A stretch of DNA of 64,000 bases from Ochrobactrum sp. Marseille-Q0166 (lineage in GTDB: Bacteria; Pseudomonadota; Alphaproteobacteria; Rhizobiales; Rhizobiaceae): positions 1,102,501 through 1,166,500 of the forward strand of contig NZ_JACJUO010000001.1 in the NCBI RefSeq assembly GCF_014397025.1, written 5' to 3'. Below, in pieces: positions 47,055 through 55,506 of the stretch; positions within the stretch are counted from its first letter, which is position 1; each line of letters opens with the position of its first letter. The translations under genes were made by a program, and so were the position numbers. The notes beneath the pieces are model-generated. The model worked only from the letters and a program-made list of their open reading frames with translations, ran no database searches and was not told the origin of the DNA.

Positions 47055-47831
47055 TTACTTCATTTTGACAGTATTTATTTTGCAAATAATCCCGTTTCGG
47101 CGAGACAGAAAATGATAAACGCGTTTCATTAATCTAAAAATTTCACGGCGCACTTTTTGTGTTGTTGTGAGGTTGCCCTTTATTCTCTTTGCGGCACCGC
47201 CTTCGCGCCGTTCAATTGTAGGGCTTATTGGTTTGTCATAGGATGGTAGCCTGTCAAACTGAATGCAAATTGCCGGATCAAGCTGATAAACGCCGCCGTT
47301 TTGTAATATCCCCAAATCCCAGTCGAACAGCAAGTAGTCTACGGGATGCTCTAAATATGAGTTCGTTGATTCCAGTAAACTAGCCGCCGTTTTCTTTGAT
47401 ATTATATAACCGGCGCTTGCAGCATGCCACGATGCAAGAATCCTGACTTCACGATCAAAAGCCTTGCGGGCTCCTTTTCTGCGAAGGAAAACTGGCTGCA
47501 TGAACGTTTCGATTTTGACGAGATCGGCATTTGACGGAATCCAGTCTGTGCTGCTTAAGAAAGCGTGAGACTTCGGCGAAAGCTGGACATCATCCTCAAA
47601 AATAGCTGCAAACTCATCTTCACCTTGCGCTACTAACTGCCAGCATTTCCGATGGCTTAGGAAACAGGCGACTTCCCCAGCATAAAGTGCTGGAGAAGCA
47701 ATATCTGGTGAAAACTGGCCCACTTGGACAGCAGGCACTCTGACTAAATCCAATCCCAGCGCGTGCATCTGCTGCTGCATGAGAGCAAGGCGATCTACCG
47801 AGCGATCGAGATTTATTAGATAGCACTTCAT
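47055..47831 (-). CDS. GT25 glycosyltransferase (LPS type)
   Basis: 258 residues. N-terminal CYLINLDRSVDRLALMQQQM, GEVACFLSHRKCWQ, acidic donor/metal motif FAAIFEDDVQL and later AGYIISKKTAASLL and HPVDYLLFDW are the marks of family GT25, which adds galactose or glucose to LPS oligosaccharide. The last 50 residues are basic and the DNA there is AT-rich. It lies directly after a tRNA gene and points back towards it. No other envelope gene adjoins. Confidence 0.88.
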   Translation of the reverse strand: MKCYLINLDRSVDRLALMQQQMHALGLDLVRVPAVQVGQFSPDIASPALYAGEVACFLSHRKCWQLVAQGEDEFAAIFEDDVQLSPKSHAFLSSTDWIPSNADLVKIETFMQPVFLRRKGARKAFDREVRILASWHAASAGYIISKKTAASLLESTNSYLEHPVDYLLFDWDLGILQNGGVYQLDPAICIQFDRLPSYDKPISPTIERREGGAAKRIKGNLTTTQKVRREIFRLMKRVYHFLSRRNGIICKINTVKMK

Positions 47832-48087
47832 TTAACCACCATTTTTCATTGCTTCTATGGCGAGACAACAGTTTGGTCAAACAAAAGCCCTCGAATATAA
47901 TTGGGAATCGAAGCGACAGCCCGTGATAGCGAGTTTGCATTATTTTTCGCTGCTTAGCCGTTCGGCGGACGAAGGTATTGCTGCCGACTTTTTCCCATCA
48001 ACAAATTTTTAGGAGTTGTTAAAGAAATAGTAACGTAATGAAACAATTTTTCATGTGTCGTGAATATCATTATGGAGGTCTCAGGCA

Positions 48088-48582
48088 ATGACTAGAAAAA
48101 CAACCACTGTTGCGTTGGCGCTTGCAGGGTTGGTGGCGAGTTCTCTCGCGGCTTCGGCTAAGACAAGCCATATTGGCGAATTCAGGGACTGGGGCGTTTA
48201 TCAGAACACGCAGTTGCCCGGTAACAAATGCTATGCTTTGACAGTGCCGTCGAGTTTTCTTCCGGCTGGTGTCCAGCACGGCGATAATTTTATCATTATT
48301 TCTAAATCAGGCGGAAGCTTCAGCCCGCAACTTGTGATGGGGTATCAACTCAAAGCCAATAGCCCCGTTAAAGTCGTGATCGATGGTACTTCATATCCCT
48401 TCTTCAGCGAAGGCAATCGAGCTTGGGCACAAAACCAAGGTGACGAAGCGCGCATCATCAGCGCTATGCGTTCCGGCCGTTCAGTTAATGTGCAGGCGAC
48501 ATCTGCACGGGGCACCCAGACCCGTTATACGTTTTCCCTTATGGGGTTGTCCTCATCGCTCCAGCGTGTCGATCGCTGTTGA
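48088..48582 (+). CDS. Invasion-associated locus B (IalB) family protein
   Basis: 164 residues, signal peptide ending ASA. The mature domain begins GEFRDWGVYQNTQLPGNKCY and continues LVMGYQLKANSPVKVVIDG, NRAWAQNQGDEARIISAMRSG, TRYTFSLMGLS; this is the IalB fold named from Bartonella. Two cysteines (CY... and the final C) probably pair. Role in this organism unknown; in Bartonella IalB affects erythrocyte entry. ATG with GGAGG nine bases upstream. Confidence 0.85.
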   Translation: MTRKTTTVALALAGLVASSLAASAKTSHIGEFRDWGVYQNTQLPGNKCYALTVPSSFLPAGVQHGDNFIIISKSGGSFSPQLVMGYQLKANSPVKVVIDGTSYPFFSEGNRAWAQNQGDEARIISAMRSGRSVNVQATSARGTQTRYTFSLMGLSSSLQRVDRC

Positions 48583-48588
48583 GCTGAT

Positions 48589-48619
48589 AAAAAAGCCCCG
48601 CTTCATGCGGGGCTTTTTT
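48589..48619. terminator. Bidirectional terminator
   Basis: AAAAAAGCCCCGC-ttcat-GCGGGGCTTTTTT between the convergent IalB-like and CsbD genes. Confidence 0.9.
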
Positions 48620-48625
48620 GGGGAC

Positions 48626-48835
48626 TCAGGAAAGCCACTGCTGGTTCTTATACCAGTCATCAATATCGGACTTTGCACGATCCTTGGCGATCCCATAACG
48701 CTCCTGGATCTTGCCTTCCAATTGCTCACGGCGACCATTGATCTGCTCGAGATCGTCATCAGTGAGCTTGCCCCACTGCTCTTTGATCTTGCCTTTAGCC
48801 TGCTTCCAATTGCCTTCTACGCGATTCCAGTCCAT
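48626..48835 (-). CDS. CsbD-family stress protein
   Basis: 69 residues: MDWNRVEGNWKQAKGKIKEQ, GKLTDDDLEQINGRREQLEG and QERYGIAKDRAKSDIDDWYK are the textbook CsbD/YjbJ pattern of small, highly charged, partly helical stress proteins. Usually controlled by the general stress response. ATG at 48835 is the conserved start; AACGGAGGAAATCCA precedes it. Confidence 0.94.
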   Translation of the reverse strand: MDWNRVEGNWKQAKGKIKEQWGKLTDDDLEQINGRREQLEGKIQERYGIAKDRAKSDIDDWYKNQQWLS

Positions 48836-48936
48836 TGGATTTCCTCCGTTCTGGTTTGTTGTACTTAGACAATGCATCAGCAGGCGATTGGTTCAGATTT
48901 TCTTCATAAAGGAAGAGGGTTTTTGTATAGTCCCGA

Positions 48937-50004
48937 TTAAATCCCTAAGAATTTGAATGGTTTAGCTTCCTTGAAATCCTTATTTACGACGCCGGAGAAG
49001 ATGTTCTTCTGATCAGGCCCCAGATCAAGTTTCTGGACTTTTCCTGTTTCGACCGAGAAATCTATAGTTTTGAGATCTACCCAGAAAATATTCGGGGTCA
49101 GTGCAGATTCAAAGAAATAAAGCTTCTCTTTCTGGTCAGACACTGTGCGCCAGCGTGTTGAAGAAATGTTCGGCTGATCGGGCGTCGTGATGCCAAAAGG
49201 AACGGACGCATTGCGAATGACGCCAAACACGCTGGCTATGGATTCGCGCGGGTCTTCGGATTTGGGAATGGCATTGATATAGAAGGCGGCGCGTGTGAAA
49301 CGGTCTGATGCGCGGTTTGTACCCGGCAGCATAACCGTTCCGCCGATCTGTTCCCAATAAGAATGCAGCGCAAGCTGTTGGTCGAAGGTCGGTGAATTGG
49401 TCATCACTTGATATGTCGGGCTATGATGAATAACCTGCTTGCCATCGATATATTCAAATATGGCACTGTCACCGCTAGGATCTGAAATCGAAAGATGAAG
49501 TGTTGCAAGACGGCTTTCGCCGGGTACGGCGTCCGTTACGATGGTGAACGGGTTTTTGCTGAGTGCTTCAACCGCTTCATCGACTGTTGCGAAATTATCC
49601 AGAACATACTGCGCCCATGCCGCAATCGAAAGCCCGGGGCCTGTGCCATCGAACTTCGGATATTCAGACTCAACCAGCCAAAGAACATTAGCTACCAGTC
49701 CTGCTTCATTCATGCCGTCTGTGGTTGAAATGTCGTAGCCCGAGGCAATCACGCTGCCATATTTCGATGTCCATTTGATAGAATCTGGACCCGTTTCGCC
49801 CGTTCTCTCCATGCCGCGCGGGAAAATCCAAAGATTGGTTCCGACGTCAACCTTCCAATCCATCGAGCGGGCTGTGATCACGTGATCGTTTGCACCAAGG
49901 TAAACCACACGTGTGCAGGCTTCGGCCACGGGCGCGACGAGCATACTGGTAGTGACAAGCAGGCTTGTGCATGCGGCAGCTAGAGATTTCTTCAGAAATG
50001 CCAT
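48937..50004 (-). CDS. cgh: Choloylglycine hydrolase / linear amide C-N hydrolase
   Basis: Ntn hydrolase of 355 residues that cleaves amide bonds in conjugated bile acids or penicillin V. The signal peptide ends VAEA and the next residue is Cys30, so signal peptidase itself would expose the N-terminal nucleophile. Other active-site residues are visible: R-x-M-D (ARSMDW), Asn in GMNEAGLVANVLW-type region, and the TNRASDRFTRAAFY Arg. Brucella has a functional homologue (Cgh) that contributes to infection by the oral route. ATG at 50004 follows AGGGGG. Confidence 0.9.
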   Translation of the reverse strand: MAFLKKSLAAACTSLLVTTSMLVAPVAEACTRVVYLGANDHVITARSMDWKVDVGTNLWIFPRGMERTGETGPDSIKWTSKYGSVIASGYDISTTDGMNEAGLVANVLWLVESEYPKFDGTGPGLSIAAWAQYVLDNFATVDEAVEALSKNPFTIVTDAVPGESRLATLHLSISDPSGDSAIFEYIDGKQVIHHSPTYQVMTNSPTFDQQLALHSYWEQIGGTVMLPGTNRASDRFTRAAFYINAIPKSEDPRESIASVFGVIRNASVPFGITTPDQPNISSTRWRTVSDQKEKLYFFESALTPNIFWVDLKTIDFSVETGKVQKLDLGPDQKNIFSGVVNKDFKEAKPFKFLGI

Positions 50005-50183
50005 GAGTGGCCCCCTATGGTTGCAATGGCTGAAGATTGACTTCAATCAAAACGCTTTCGACTTTTCTCAGTGAACGCGTCTATTCGTATTTCGATAACT
50101 CTAACGGTAAACCAGTCATGTGGCTACACGATATGGATTTGGGCGGTCGTGGACCGGTCCTGGAAAAGATAGTTTCGATTGAC

Positions 50184-50747
50184 TTATCGTTCTCCATTAT
50201 ACCCGCGACGTTTCCATTCTTTCAAAGGCATTATATCAGGCGCACCGCCGCCGGCTTCGTACCACGAGTCAACCGCCCAGCGCTCGCCGTCATCTGCGGT
50301 GATCACTGCAGTCCAATGGGGGTAGCGACCGTCGAAAAAGCTCCCGCGCGTAGTTTTTCGTGTGGGCTGATGATGTTTGAGCCAACCTTTTCCATGAAGG
50401 AAACGGACAAAATTATCAGTATTGGTTGATTCATCCACGCAATCCATCTGCCCTTTGATGCGTGCTTTGCCGAACTGCATACGGGGCTTGTCGCGCACAC
50501 CGATCATGGCTGTACCGCGTTCTTCAAAATAGGCGATTGCCCTCCTTAGAGCCGCGCGCTCTTCTGCCGCTGATCGACTGCCTTTGCGCATCGTATTTTC
50601 GATGCGATGCAAATCCTGCGTGGTTAAGGTCAGTTTGGTTTGATAATAACAGTCATAGCCATGGCAGATTCTGAATGTTTGCGCTTGAACGCCCGATATT
50701 GTCGAGAAGAACGCAACTACCCCGATGGTTCCAAGAAACAGCCTCAT
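50184..50747 (-). CDS. Secreted protein with possible Cys-His-Asp catalytic triad
   Basis: 187 residues, signal peptide of about 22 residues (VQA cleavage). The mature protein contains GQMDCVDESTNTDNFVRFL with Cys103 at a helix start, RYPHWTAVI with His144 at a strand, and WAVDSWYEAGG with Asp160. This order and setting resemble papain-like/transglutaminase-like thiol hydrolases. Two further cysteines lie near residues 28 and 33. No named family is recognised. Its ATG overlaps the stop of the membrane-protein gene upstream (ATGA), so they are translationally coupled. Confidence 0.7.
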   Translation of the reverse strand: MRLFLGTIGVVAFFSTISGVQAQTFRICHGYDCYYQTKLTLTTQDLHRIENTMRKGSRSAAEERAALRRAIAYFEERGTAMIGVRDKPRMQFGKARIKGQMDCVDESTNTDNFVRFLHGKGWLKHHQPTRKTTRGSFFDGRYPHWTAVITADDGERWAVDSWYEAGGGAPDIMPLKEWKRRGYNGER

Positions 50748-51520
50748 AGAGTCGATTGCCCGTGCTTTTGATTGGTGAATAGCTGTGATGGCTCAAGGCG
50801 CTCAATACCTTGATAAGGGTTTGCATGAATGGCCAAAATCCACAGGCAAAACGCAGCCGTTATGGAGTAGATAATGATCGCTTTAACCCCTGCGCGTGCG
50901 CGGTCTGCATGAGTTGATGCGATGGTTATGACGGTTAACACCGTGAGCGCCATCAACAAGTACCATTTATACATGTCGACGGAGGTCGCTCCTACTGAGA
51001 GGCGCGTGTTGCGTGCATCCTGAAGCTCGTCAAAATCATGGACAAGTTGGGAGATGATTGGGGTGGGAACGCTCGTCTTGGCAAGGTCCACAATCTCACG
51101 CCGGATATTTTGTAAAGCGACTTCAACGGAGTGCGCTGGTTCGATATTGCTGTTGTTTTCCCACTCATCTTTGACGACAGCTTGCCTGTATTCGATTAAT
51201 GTCGCCGCTAGTTCGGGTGCATGGAGAATCTCGGGACTCGCCGCGCCAATAAGTCGTGAGATTGATGATCTCTCTTCGCTCGTTGCTTGATCCGCTTTCG
51301 AATTCGCAGCCCATATGTCGGCTGCAACAAAGCCGAGTGACAAAGCCCAGGCAGTTGCGATTGTGCTCACAAAAGCACCAATTGGCACCGAAAGAATATC
51401 GTTTTTAGCGTGATGTGAGAGAATGTGTAGAGCTGAATAACCGATACAATATATGCATAGCCCAAATAGCGTGAATGCCAAAAAAGAAACATAAACTGAT
51501 AGCTCAAAAATAAATGCCAT
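50744..51520 (-). CDS. DUF4239-like (bestrophin-like) membrane protein
   Basis: 258 residues. Two N-terminal helices (VSFLAFTLFGLCIYCIGYSAL; IGAFVSTIATAWALSLGFVAADIW), a long cytosolic or periplasmic helical region (about 80-185) with a SSISRLIGAA motif, then two C-terminal helices (YLLMALTVLTVITIAS; IIYSITAAFCLWILAIHA). This layout fits DUF4239. Function unknown; membership in the bestrophin-like clan hints at an ion channel but this is weak. First gene of a two-gene operon with the secreted thiol-hydrolase-like protein. Confidence 0.7.
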   Translation of the reverse strand: MAFIFELSVYVSFLAFTLFGLCIYCIGYSALHILSHHAKNDILSVPIGAFVSTIATAWALSLGFVAADIWAANSKADQATSEERSSISRLIGAASPEILHAPELAATLIEYRQAVVKDEWENNSNIEPAHSVEVALQNIRREIVDLAKTSVPTPIISQLVHDFDELQDARNTRLSVGATSVDMYKWYLLMALTVLTVITIASTHADRARAGVKAIIIYSITAAFCLWILAIHANPYQGIERLEPSQLFTNQKHGQSTL

Positions 51521-51939
51521 GGTGCGCCTGTTAACTCACTGAACCAGGCATACACGCAAGGCAACAGAATATCATATAAAACAATATTTTGAGCCGATTA
51601 GGTTTGCCTGATTTATTTGGGGCTATCACAATAAATCTTGCAAGCTTAAAAAAGGGTTGCTGATATGTTTTGCTCCGAGTGGCAACCTGATCGGATCGGA
51701 TCGTCGCTCTAAACCATTGTTTTAGCGAAAATCTTTATCTGATCGCAACGGAATGAGAAATCAATCGAGTGGACTGATTTCCCCGCCTAGGCGTTTCACA
51801 CTTTTCGCGACGCGCTCTAACCAAAGGGGCAGTGCGATTGTGTCGAATAAATTTGAGTCAATCGCATTCCGTCCTCAGACACACTCTGCTTGATTGCTCG
51901 TCGCAGCTCTAATCGCATGGATTTGAGCCAGTCCTCATC
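51521..51939. other. Intergenic region containing mosaic repeat
   Basis: 419 bases without a gene. The part 51711-51830 is the repeat described separately; 51841-51930 contains further AT/GC mosaic with TTTGAGTCAATCGCATTCCG and TTTGAGCCAGTCCTCATCC, probably a related unit. Confidence 0.45.
51711..51830. repeat. Rhizobiales intergenic mosaic repeat, copy B
   Basis: Contains TAGCGAAAAT (51723-51732), ATCTTTATC, the 25-bp inverted repeat at 51757-51781 followed by CCCC, and CGTTTCACACTTTTCG (51792-51807). The first and third blocks recur at 2151-2190; the second and fourth at 24616-24651. This one copy thus joins modules found separately in the other two. Confidence 0.6.
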
Positions 51940-52800
51940 CTAGAAGACGAAGGAAACGCCGACAACCGGTCCATGCTGGGTCACGTCATACTTGAACTTT
52001 TGACGACCTTCATTGTCATTAAAGTCCTGATACAGGGCACGGTAACCTACACGCCAGATTGTGGGCACGTCGAATGTCTTTGTCCGATAGCCGAGATAAA
52101 TCTGGCCGTGTGCACTCAGTTTGGTGCCAACGCCAAAACCACCAATGTCGCCCTCAGCGGACACGTTCCAGCGTTCGCCGATATCATAGATCACACGTGT
52201 GCCAACGAATGGGTCGGTCCAATTTTCTTTGCGTGTTTCGCTTAAACCCGCAACATTGAGTTTTGCCTTGATCTCGGTCCAACGGACACCCACTGTCGGT
52301 TCAATAGCGAAGACACGCTGGCGGCCGAAATAGGTTAGACCATCGAGATCTTGCTGATAAACCCGATAAAAAACGCCACCTGCAAACGAGCTGGAAATGA
52401 TATCCAGATTGAGACGATGGTTGAAAATATCCTCATCCTGGCTGGTTTTGGTGTATTGGCCATCAAAATAAATGCCGTACTTGCCATTTGATATTTCCAG
52501 ATTGCCCATGGCACTCATATCGAGGTTGCTGAAAATATCTTTAAAAGGCACATCAACTTTGGATGAATAGCCAAGCAGTCCAGCGTTACCTTTGAGAGAC
52601 GCACCCCATACATAGGGGCTGAAGATGACGCGCCAGCGCTGTTGATCCTGAAACTCTGTCTGAATTGGCGCAGGCGATACAATATCTGCAGCGATAGCTG
52701 ATGCGACCGGGCTCAGTAAAAAGGTGCTGGCCAAGGCAAATTTACGCATCTTCACACCTGGAAAACGCCTTTTACTATTGTGTGGGTTGAGCGTCATCAT
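51940..52800 (-). CDS. Outer-membrane beta-barrel protein
   Basis: 286 residues. A signal peptide (KFALASTFLLSPVASAIAA) sits behind a basic n-region of about 20 residues; cleavage near AIAA. The mature part shows alternating hydrophobic strands (WRVIFSPYVWGASLKG, YGIYFDGQYTKTS, AGGVFYRVYQQ, FAIEPTVGVRWTEI, WRVGYRALYQDF) and ends VVGVSFVF with a C-terminal Phe, the barrel-assembly signal. ATG 52800 has GGGGGA six bases before it; the ATG at 52749 directly before the hydrophobic core is an alternative. Cargo unknown. Confidence 0.85.
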   Translation of the reverse strand: MMTLNPHNSKRRFPGVKMRKFALASTFLLSPVASAIAADIVSPAPIQTEFQDQQRWRVIFSPYVWGASLKGNAGLLGYSSKVDVPFKDIFSNLDMSAMGNLEISNGKYGIYFDGQYTKTSQDEDIFNHRLNLDIISSSFAGGVFYRVYQQDLDGLTYFGRQRVFAIEPTVGVRWTEIKAKLNVAGLSETRKENWTDPFVGTRVIYDIGERWNVSAEGDIGGFGVGTKLSAHGQIYLGYRTKTFDVPTIWRVGYRALYQDFNDNEGRQKFKYDVTQHGPVVGVSFVF

Positions 52801-53193
52801 CACAATTCCCCCAAGGTGATAACTTAGAATAAACTAAAGTATAAACGAAAAAGTTTGATTTACATCAATATGTTAATCACGATGGAAAATAAACTGAATT
52901 TTTTGATTGTCACAAGGATTTACTCAATCGGCATTGTTTGCGGTGGTTCATTTTTAACTGCACCACGAGGTTGCATGAGTTTCATATACGACTGGTGTTG
53001 AATTGGCTTCATTTTATCTTTTTGGGGATTTTATTATGTAAAGAGGCCTATCACGCAACAAAAACACTCACTCCATAAGCCTGTTTTATAGCGGTAGTTC
53101 GGGGTTCAGCAATATGCGCGTTTCGCGCATTGAGAAGAACTGAGGGTGAGGCATGTTGGAAACGGGGACGACGAGTTGGTCGCCCCCATAATC
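52801..53193. other. AT-rich intergenic region
   Basis: 393 bases without a supported gene. 52805-52950 is AT-rich and should hold the outer-membrane protein promoter. An imperfect hairpin GGGGACGAC-gagttg-GTCGCCCCC (53164-53187) stands at the 3' end of the small regulator gene and may terminate it. Confidence 0.4.
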
Positions 53194-53493
53194 TCAAGGG
53201 ACGTCGTCGTAGCCTACGGTACCACCTTCGTTTTCCAGACTGGCAATGCGCTTTGCTTCAGACCGATTGAATTTGAGCCGTACGCCAAGCCCTCCGCCGT
53301 TCTCCCAGATGAATTGCGCGCCTACATTCTCAAGAGTGTCATGCAGAGCTTGAATTTCTTCCTTGGAGGGCGTGCCAATTTTCCGTTCAAAAAATTCGAT
53401 TTTTTCTGCATCAACGCCAGACAGTTGAGCCAAGCGGTCTCTTGAGAACTCAACAAGGGCTCTCGCCGCGCGGCATTGTGGTCCTGTCAACAT
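53194..53493 (-). CDS. XRE-like helix-turn-helix protein
   Basis: 99 residues. The N-terminal half is a Cro/C1-type helix-turn-helix (GPQCRAARALVEFSRDRLAQ, SGVDAEKIEFFERK, PSKEEIQALHDTLENVG), the remainder (FIWENGGGLGVRLKFN) is a short beta wing. Such short regulators are common in rhizobial genomes and mobile elements. The ATG at 53493 has GGAGG eight bases before it, so I prefer it to the frame's opening ATG at 53571. Target unknown. Confidence 0.8.
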   Translation of the reverse strand: MLTGPQCRAARALVEFSRDRLAQLSGVDAEKIEFFERKIGTPSKEEIQALHDTLENVGAQFIWENGGGLGVRLKFNRSEAKRIASLENEGGTVGYDDVP

Positions 53494-53766
53494 GGCTTGT
53501 TCCTCCGCAATTTCGTCCAAACTCAAGATGTACTGTAACTGGCGGAGAAATCCATAGATTATATCTGCCATGCAGTTTGGCGAACTGGATCACGCTTTTT
53601 TGAGGTTCGCTTTTTTTTGTGAACACAATTTTGCCATTCTCTTGCTTGTTCGCCGCTTGATGGCTTCTTACATGAGACAGAATGCAGCAATTGCGCCGTT
53701 CGTCTGGTGATTTACGAGATCAATAGTCCGATCTGCATCTTGAACATAACTCTCATACGGTTTGTG

Positions 53767-54834
53767 ATGTCCACTTATAAATACTTTACTTGGCCTGCGA
53801 TCTTTACGGTTATCGGGCTTTTCGGTGCGCTTTGGCTCGGATATTCGCTGACCGGCACGTTCGGCGGAATGATCTCAGTGTTTATTATCTGCGCCGTGCT
53901 GAGCGTGTTGGAAATCTCGCTTTCCTTCGATAATGCGATTGTAAACGCACGTATTCTCCGCGACATGACGCCCAAATGGCAGCACCGGTTTCTGACATGG
54001 GGCATCATCATTGCCGTCTTTGGTATGCGGATTATTTTCCCGCTCGCAATTGTAGCGGTTGCCATGTGGACGGATCCTCTTTCGGCGCTCAAACTTGCGA
54101 TCTGGCAGCCAGATGAATACGCGCGTGTGATTGCGGAATCTCACACGGGGATTGCTGCCTTTGGCGGTACATTCCTGCTCATGGTTGGCATGAAGTACTT
54201 CTTCGATGTCGAGAAGGACGTGCATTGGGTCAAAATCATCGAGAGCCGCATGTCGAAGTTTGCTTCCGTGCAGGGAATCGAGATTGGTGTCGCTGTCGCA
54301 CTGATCCTGTTTTTCTCCTACCAGCTTGACGCGGAACATTCGCATACTTTCCTTGTGGCGGCGCTGTTCGGTTTGTTGACCTTCCTGGCCGTTGAGGGAT
54401 TGGGCGCTGTGCTCGATGCGTCACAGGAGCAGGTGGATATGGTTCACCGTGGCGGTCTTGGTGCGTTCATTTATCTGGAAGTGCTTGATGCCAGCTTCTC
54501 TTTTGACGGGGTGATAGGCGCCTTTGCGCTGACCACAAATCTGTTCGTAATCGCGATTGGTCTTGGTATCGGCGCGTTCTATGTACGTTCGCTCACCATT
54601 ATGCTGGTCGAACGCAAGACCCTTGGCCAGTATCGCTATCTGGAGCATGGCGCGTTTTATGCCATACTTGTGCTGGCGGTGATCATGTATGTGCAAACGC
54701 TCTACCATATCCCAGAAGTCATTACCGGTCTGATCGGTGCACTTCTTATCGGTCTCTCATTCATGTCGTCGATCCGTTACAACAAGAAGAACCCCGACTG
54801 GCAAAATCAGGCCGACGAAGCTGTTCTGAAGTAA
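53767..54834 (+). CDS. DUF475/TerC-family integral membrane protein
   Basis: 355 residues with about nine helices. TerC-clan motifs: ISLSFDNAIVNARILRDM (acidic SFDNA in helix 2) and its repeat LDASFSFDGVIGAFAL, plus FGGTFLLMVGMKYF and ERKTLGQYRYLEHGAFYAI. These acidic helices probably bind a divalent metal such as Mn2+ in TerC relatives. I searched the upstream 185 bases for a yybP-ykoY manganese riboswitch and saw none. ATG at 53767; a frame opening at 53707 is less likely. Confidence 0.9.
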   Translation: MSTYKYFTWPAIFTVIGLFGALWLGYSLTGTFGGMISVFIICAVLSVLEISLSFDNAIVNARILRDMTPKWQHRFLTWGIIIAVFGMRIIFPLAIVAVAMWTDPLSALKLAIWQPDEYARVIAESHTGIAAFGGTFLLMVGMKYFFDVEKDVHWVKIIESRMSKFASVQGIEIGVAVALILFFSYQLDAEHSHTFLVAALFGLLTFLAVEGLGAVLDASQEQVDMVHRGGLGAFIYLEVLDASFSFDGVIGAFALTTNLFVIAIGLGIGAFYVRSLTIMLVERKTLGQYRYLEHGAFYAILVLAVIMYVQTLYHIPEVITGLIGALLIGLSFMSSIRYNKKNPDWQNQADEAVLK

Positions 54835-54859
54835 GTTTTATAATGATAAACATTCAAGA

Positions 54860-54882
54860 AGGCGGCGAAAGCCGCCTTTTTT
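54860..54882 (+). terminator. Terminator of the DUF475 gene
   Basis: AGGCGGC-gaaa-GCCGCCTTTTTT, a seven-bp GC stem with tetraloop, about 25 bases after the stop codon. Confidence 0.88.
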
Positions 54883-55005
54883 GTTGACCGAATCGGAAGA
54901 GTTGGCAAGCGTTGGATCACTCATGGCAAGGTCCGCCAGAGTGTATCCTCACATGCCGCAAGCCTATCTGCCTGCGGCTACGACTTTTTTGGAGAGGGGT
55001 CTTCC

Positions 55006-55506
55006 ATGGTCGTCACTCGTTTGAGCAAAACCGCATTCGTTGCGGCAATTGCTTTCTTCGCAACACTCGTTTCTTTTGGCAATATCACCGACTACGGCAG
55101 CAATTTTGCTTTCGTTCAGCATGTGCTTCTGATGGATACGATCTTTCCAGACGCTACGATCAAGTATCGCGCTATTGAGAGCAATACTCTGCACAATGCT
55201 GGCTATATTCTGATCATTGCTGCTGAAACACTGACAGCCATTCTCTGCTGGATTGGCGCTTTTGCTATGGTCGGTCGCCTGAGTGGTGATGCAAAGAGCT
55301 TCAATCACTCAAAGAAATGGGCCATTGCCGGTCTCTCGCTCGGCTTTCTCGTCTGGCAGGTGGGCTTCATGTCGATTGGCGGCGAATGGTTCGGCATGTG
55401 GATGTCGTCAACCTGGAACGGTATCGAATCCGCTTTCCGTTTCTTCATCACCATTATTGCCGTGCTGATCTATGTTGTCCTGCCGGATGGCGAGATCGAA
55501 AAATAA
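55006..55506 (+). CDS. DUF2165 small membrane protein
   Basis: 166 residues, four predicted helices (TAFVAAIAFFATLVSFGNIT; GYILIIAAETLTAILCWIGA; WAIAGLSLGFLVWQVGFMSI; FFITIIAVLIYVVL). The pattern FGNITDYGSNFAFVQHVLLMDT and GGEWFGMWMSSTWNG identifies DUF2165. Function unknown. ATG follows GGAGAGG. Its stop codon abuts the stop of the convergent nicotinamidase gene with no gap. Confidence 0.88.
   Translation: MVVTRLSKTAFVAAIAFFATLVSFGNITDYGSNFAFVQHVLLMDTIFPDATIKYRAIESNTLHNAGYILIIAAETLTAILCWIGAFAMVGRLSGDAKSFNHSKKWAIAGLSLGFLVWQVGFMSIGGEWFGMWMSSTWNGIESAFRFFITIIAVLIYVVLPDGEIEK

Noticed and set aside
53572..53766. Manganese (yybP-ykoY) riboswitch before the TerC-like gene
   Set aside because: None of the conserved riboswitch segments could be found.
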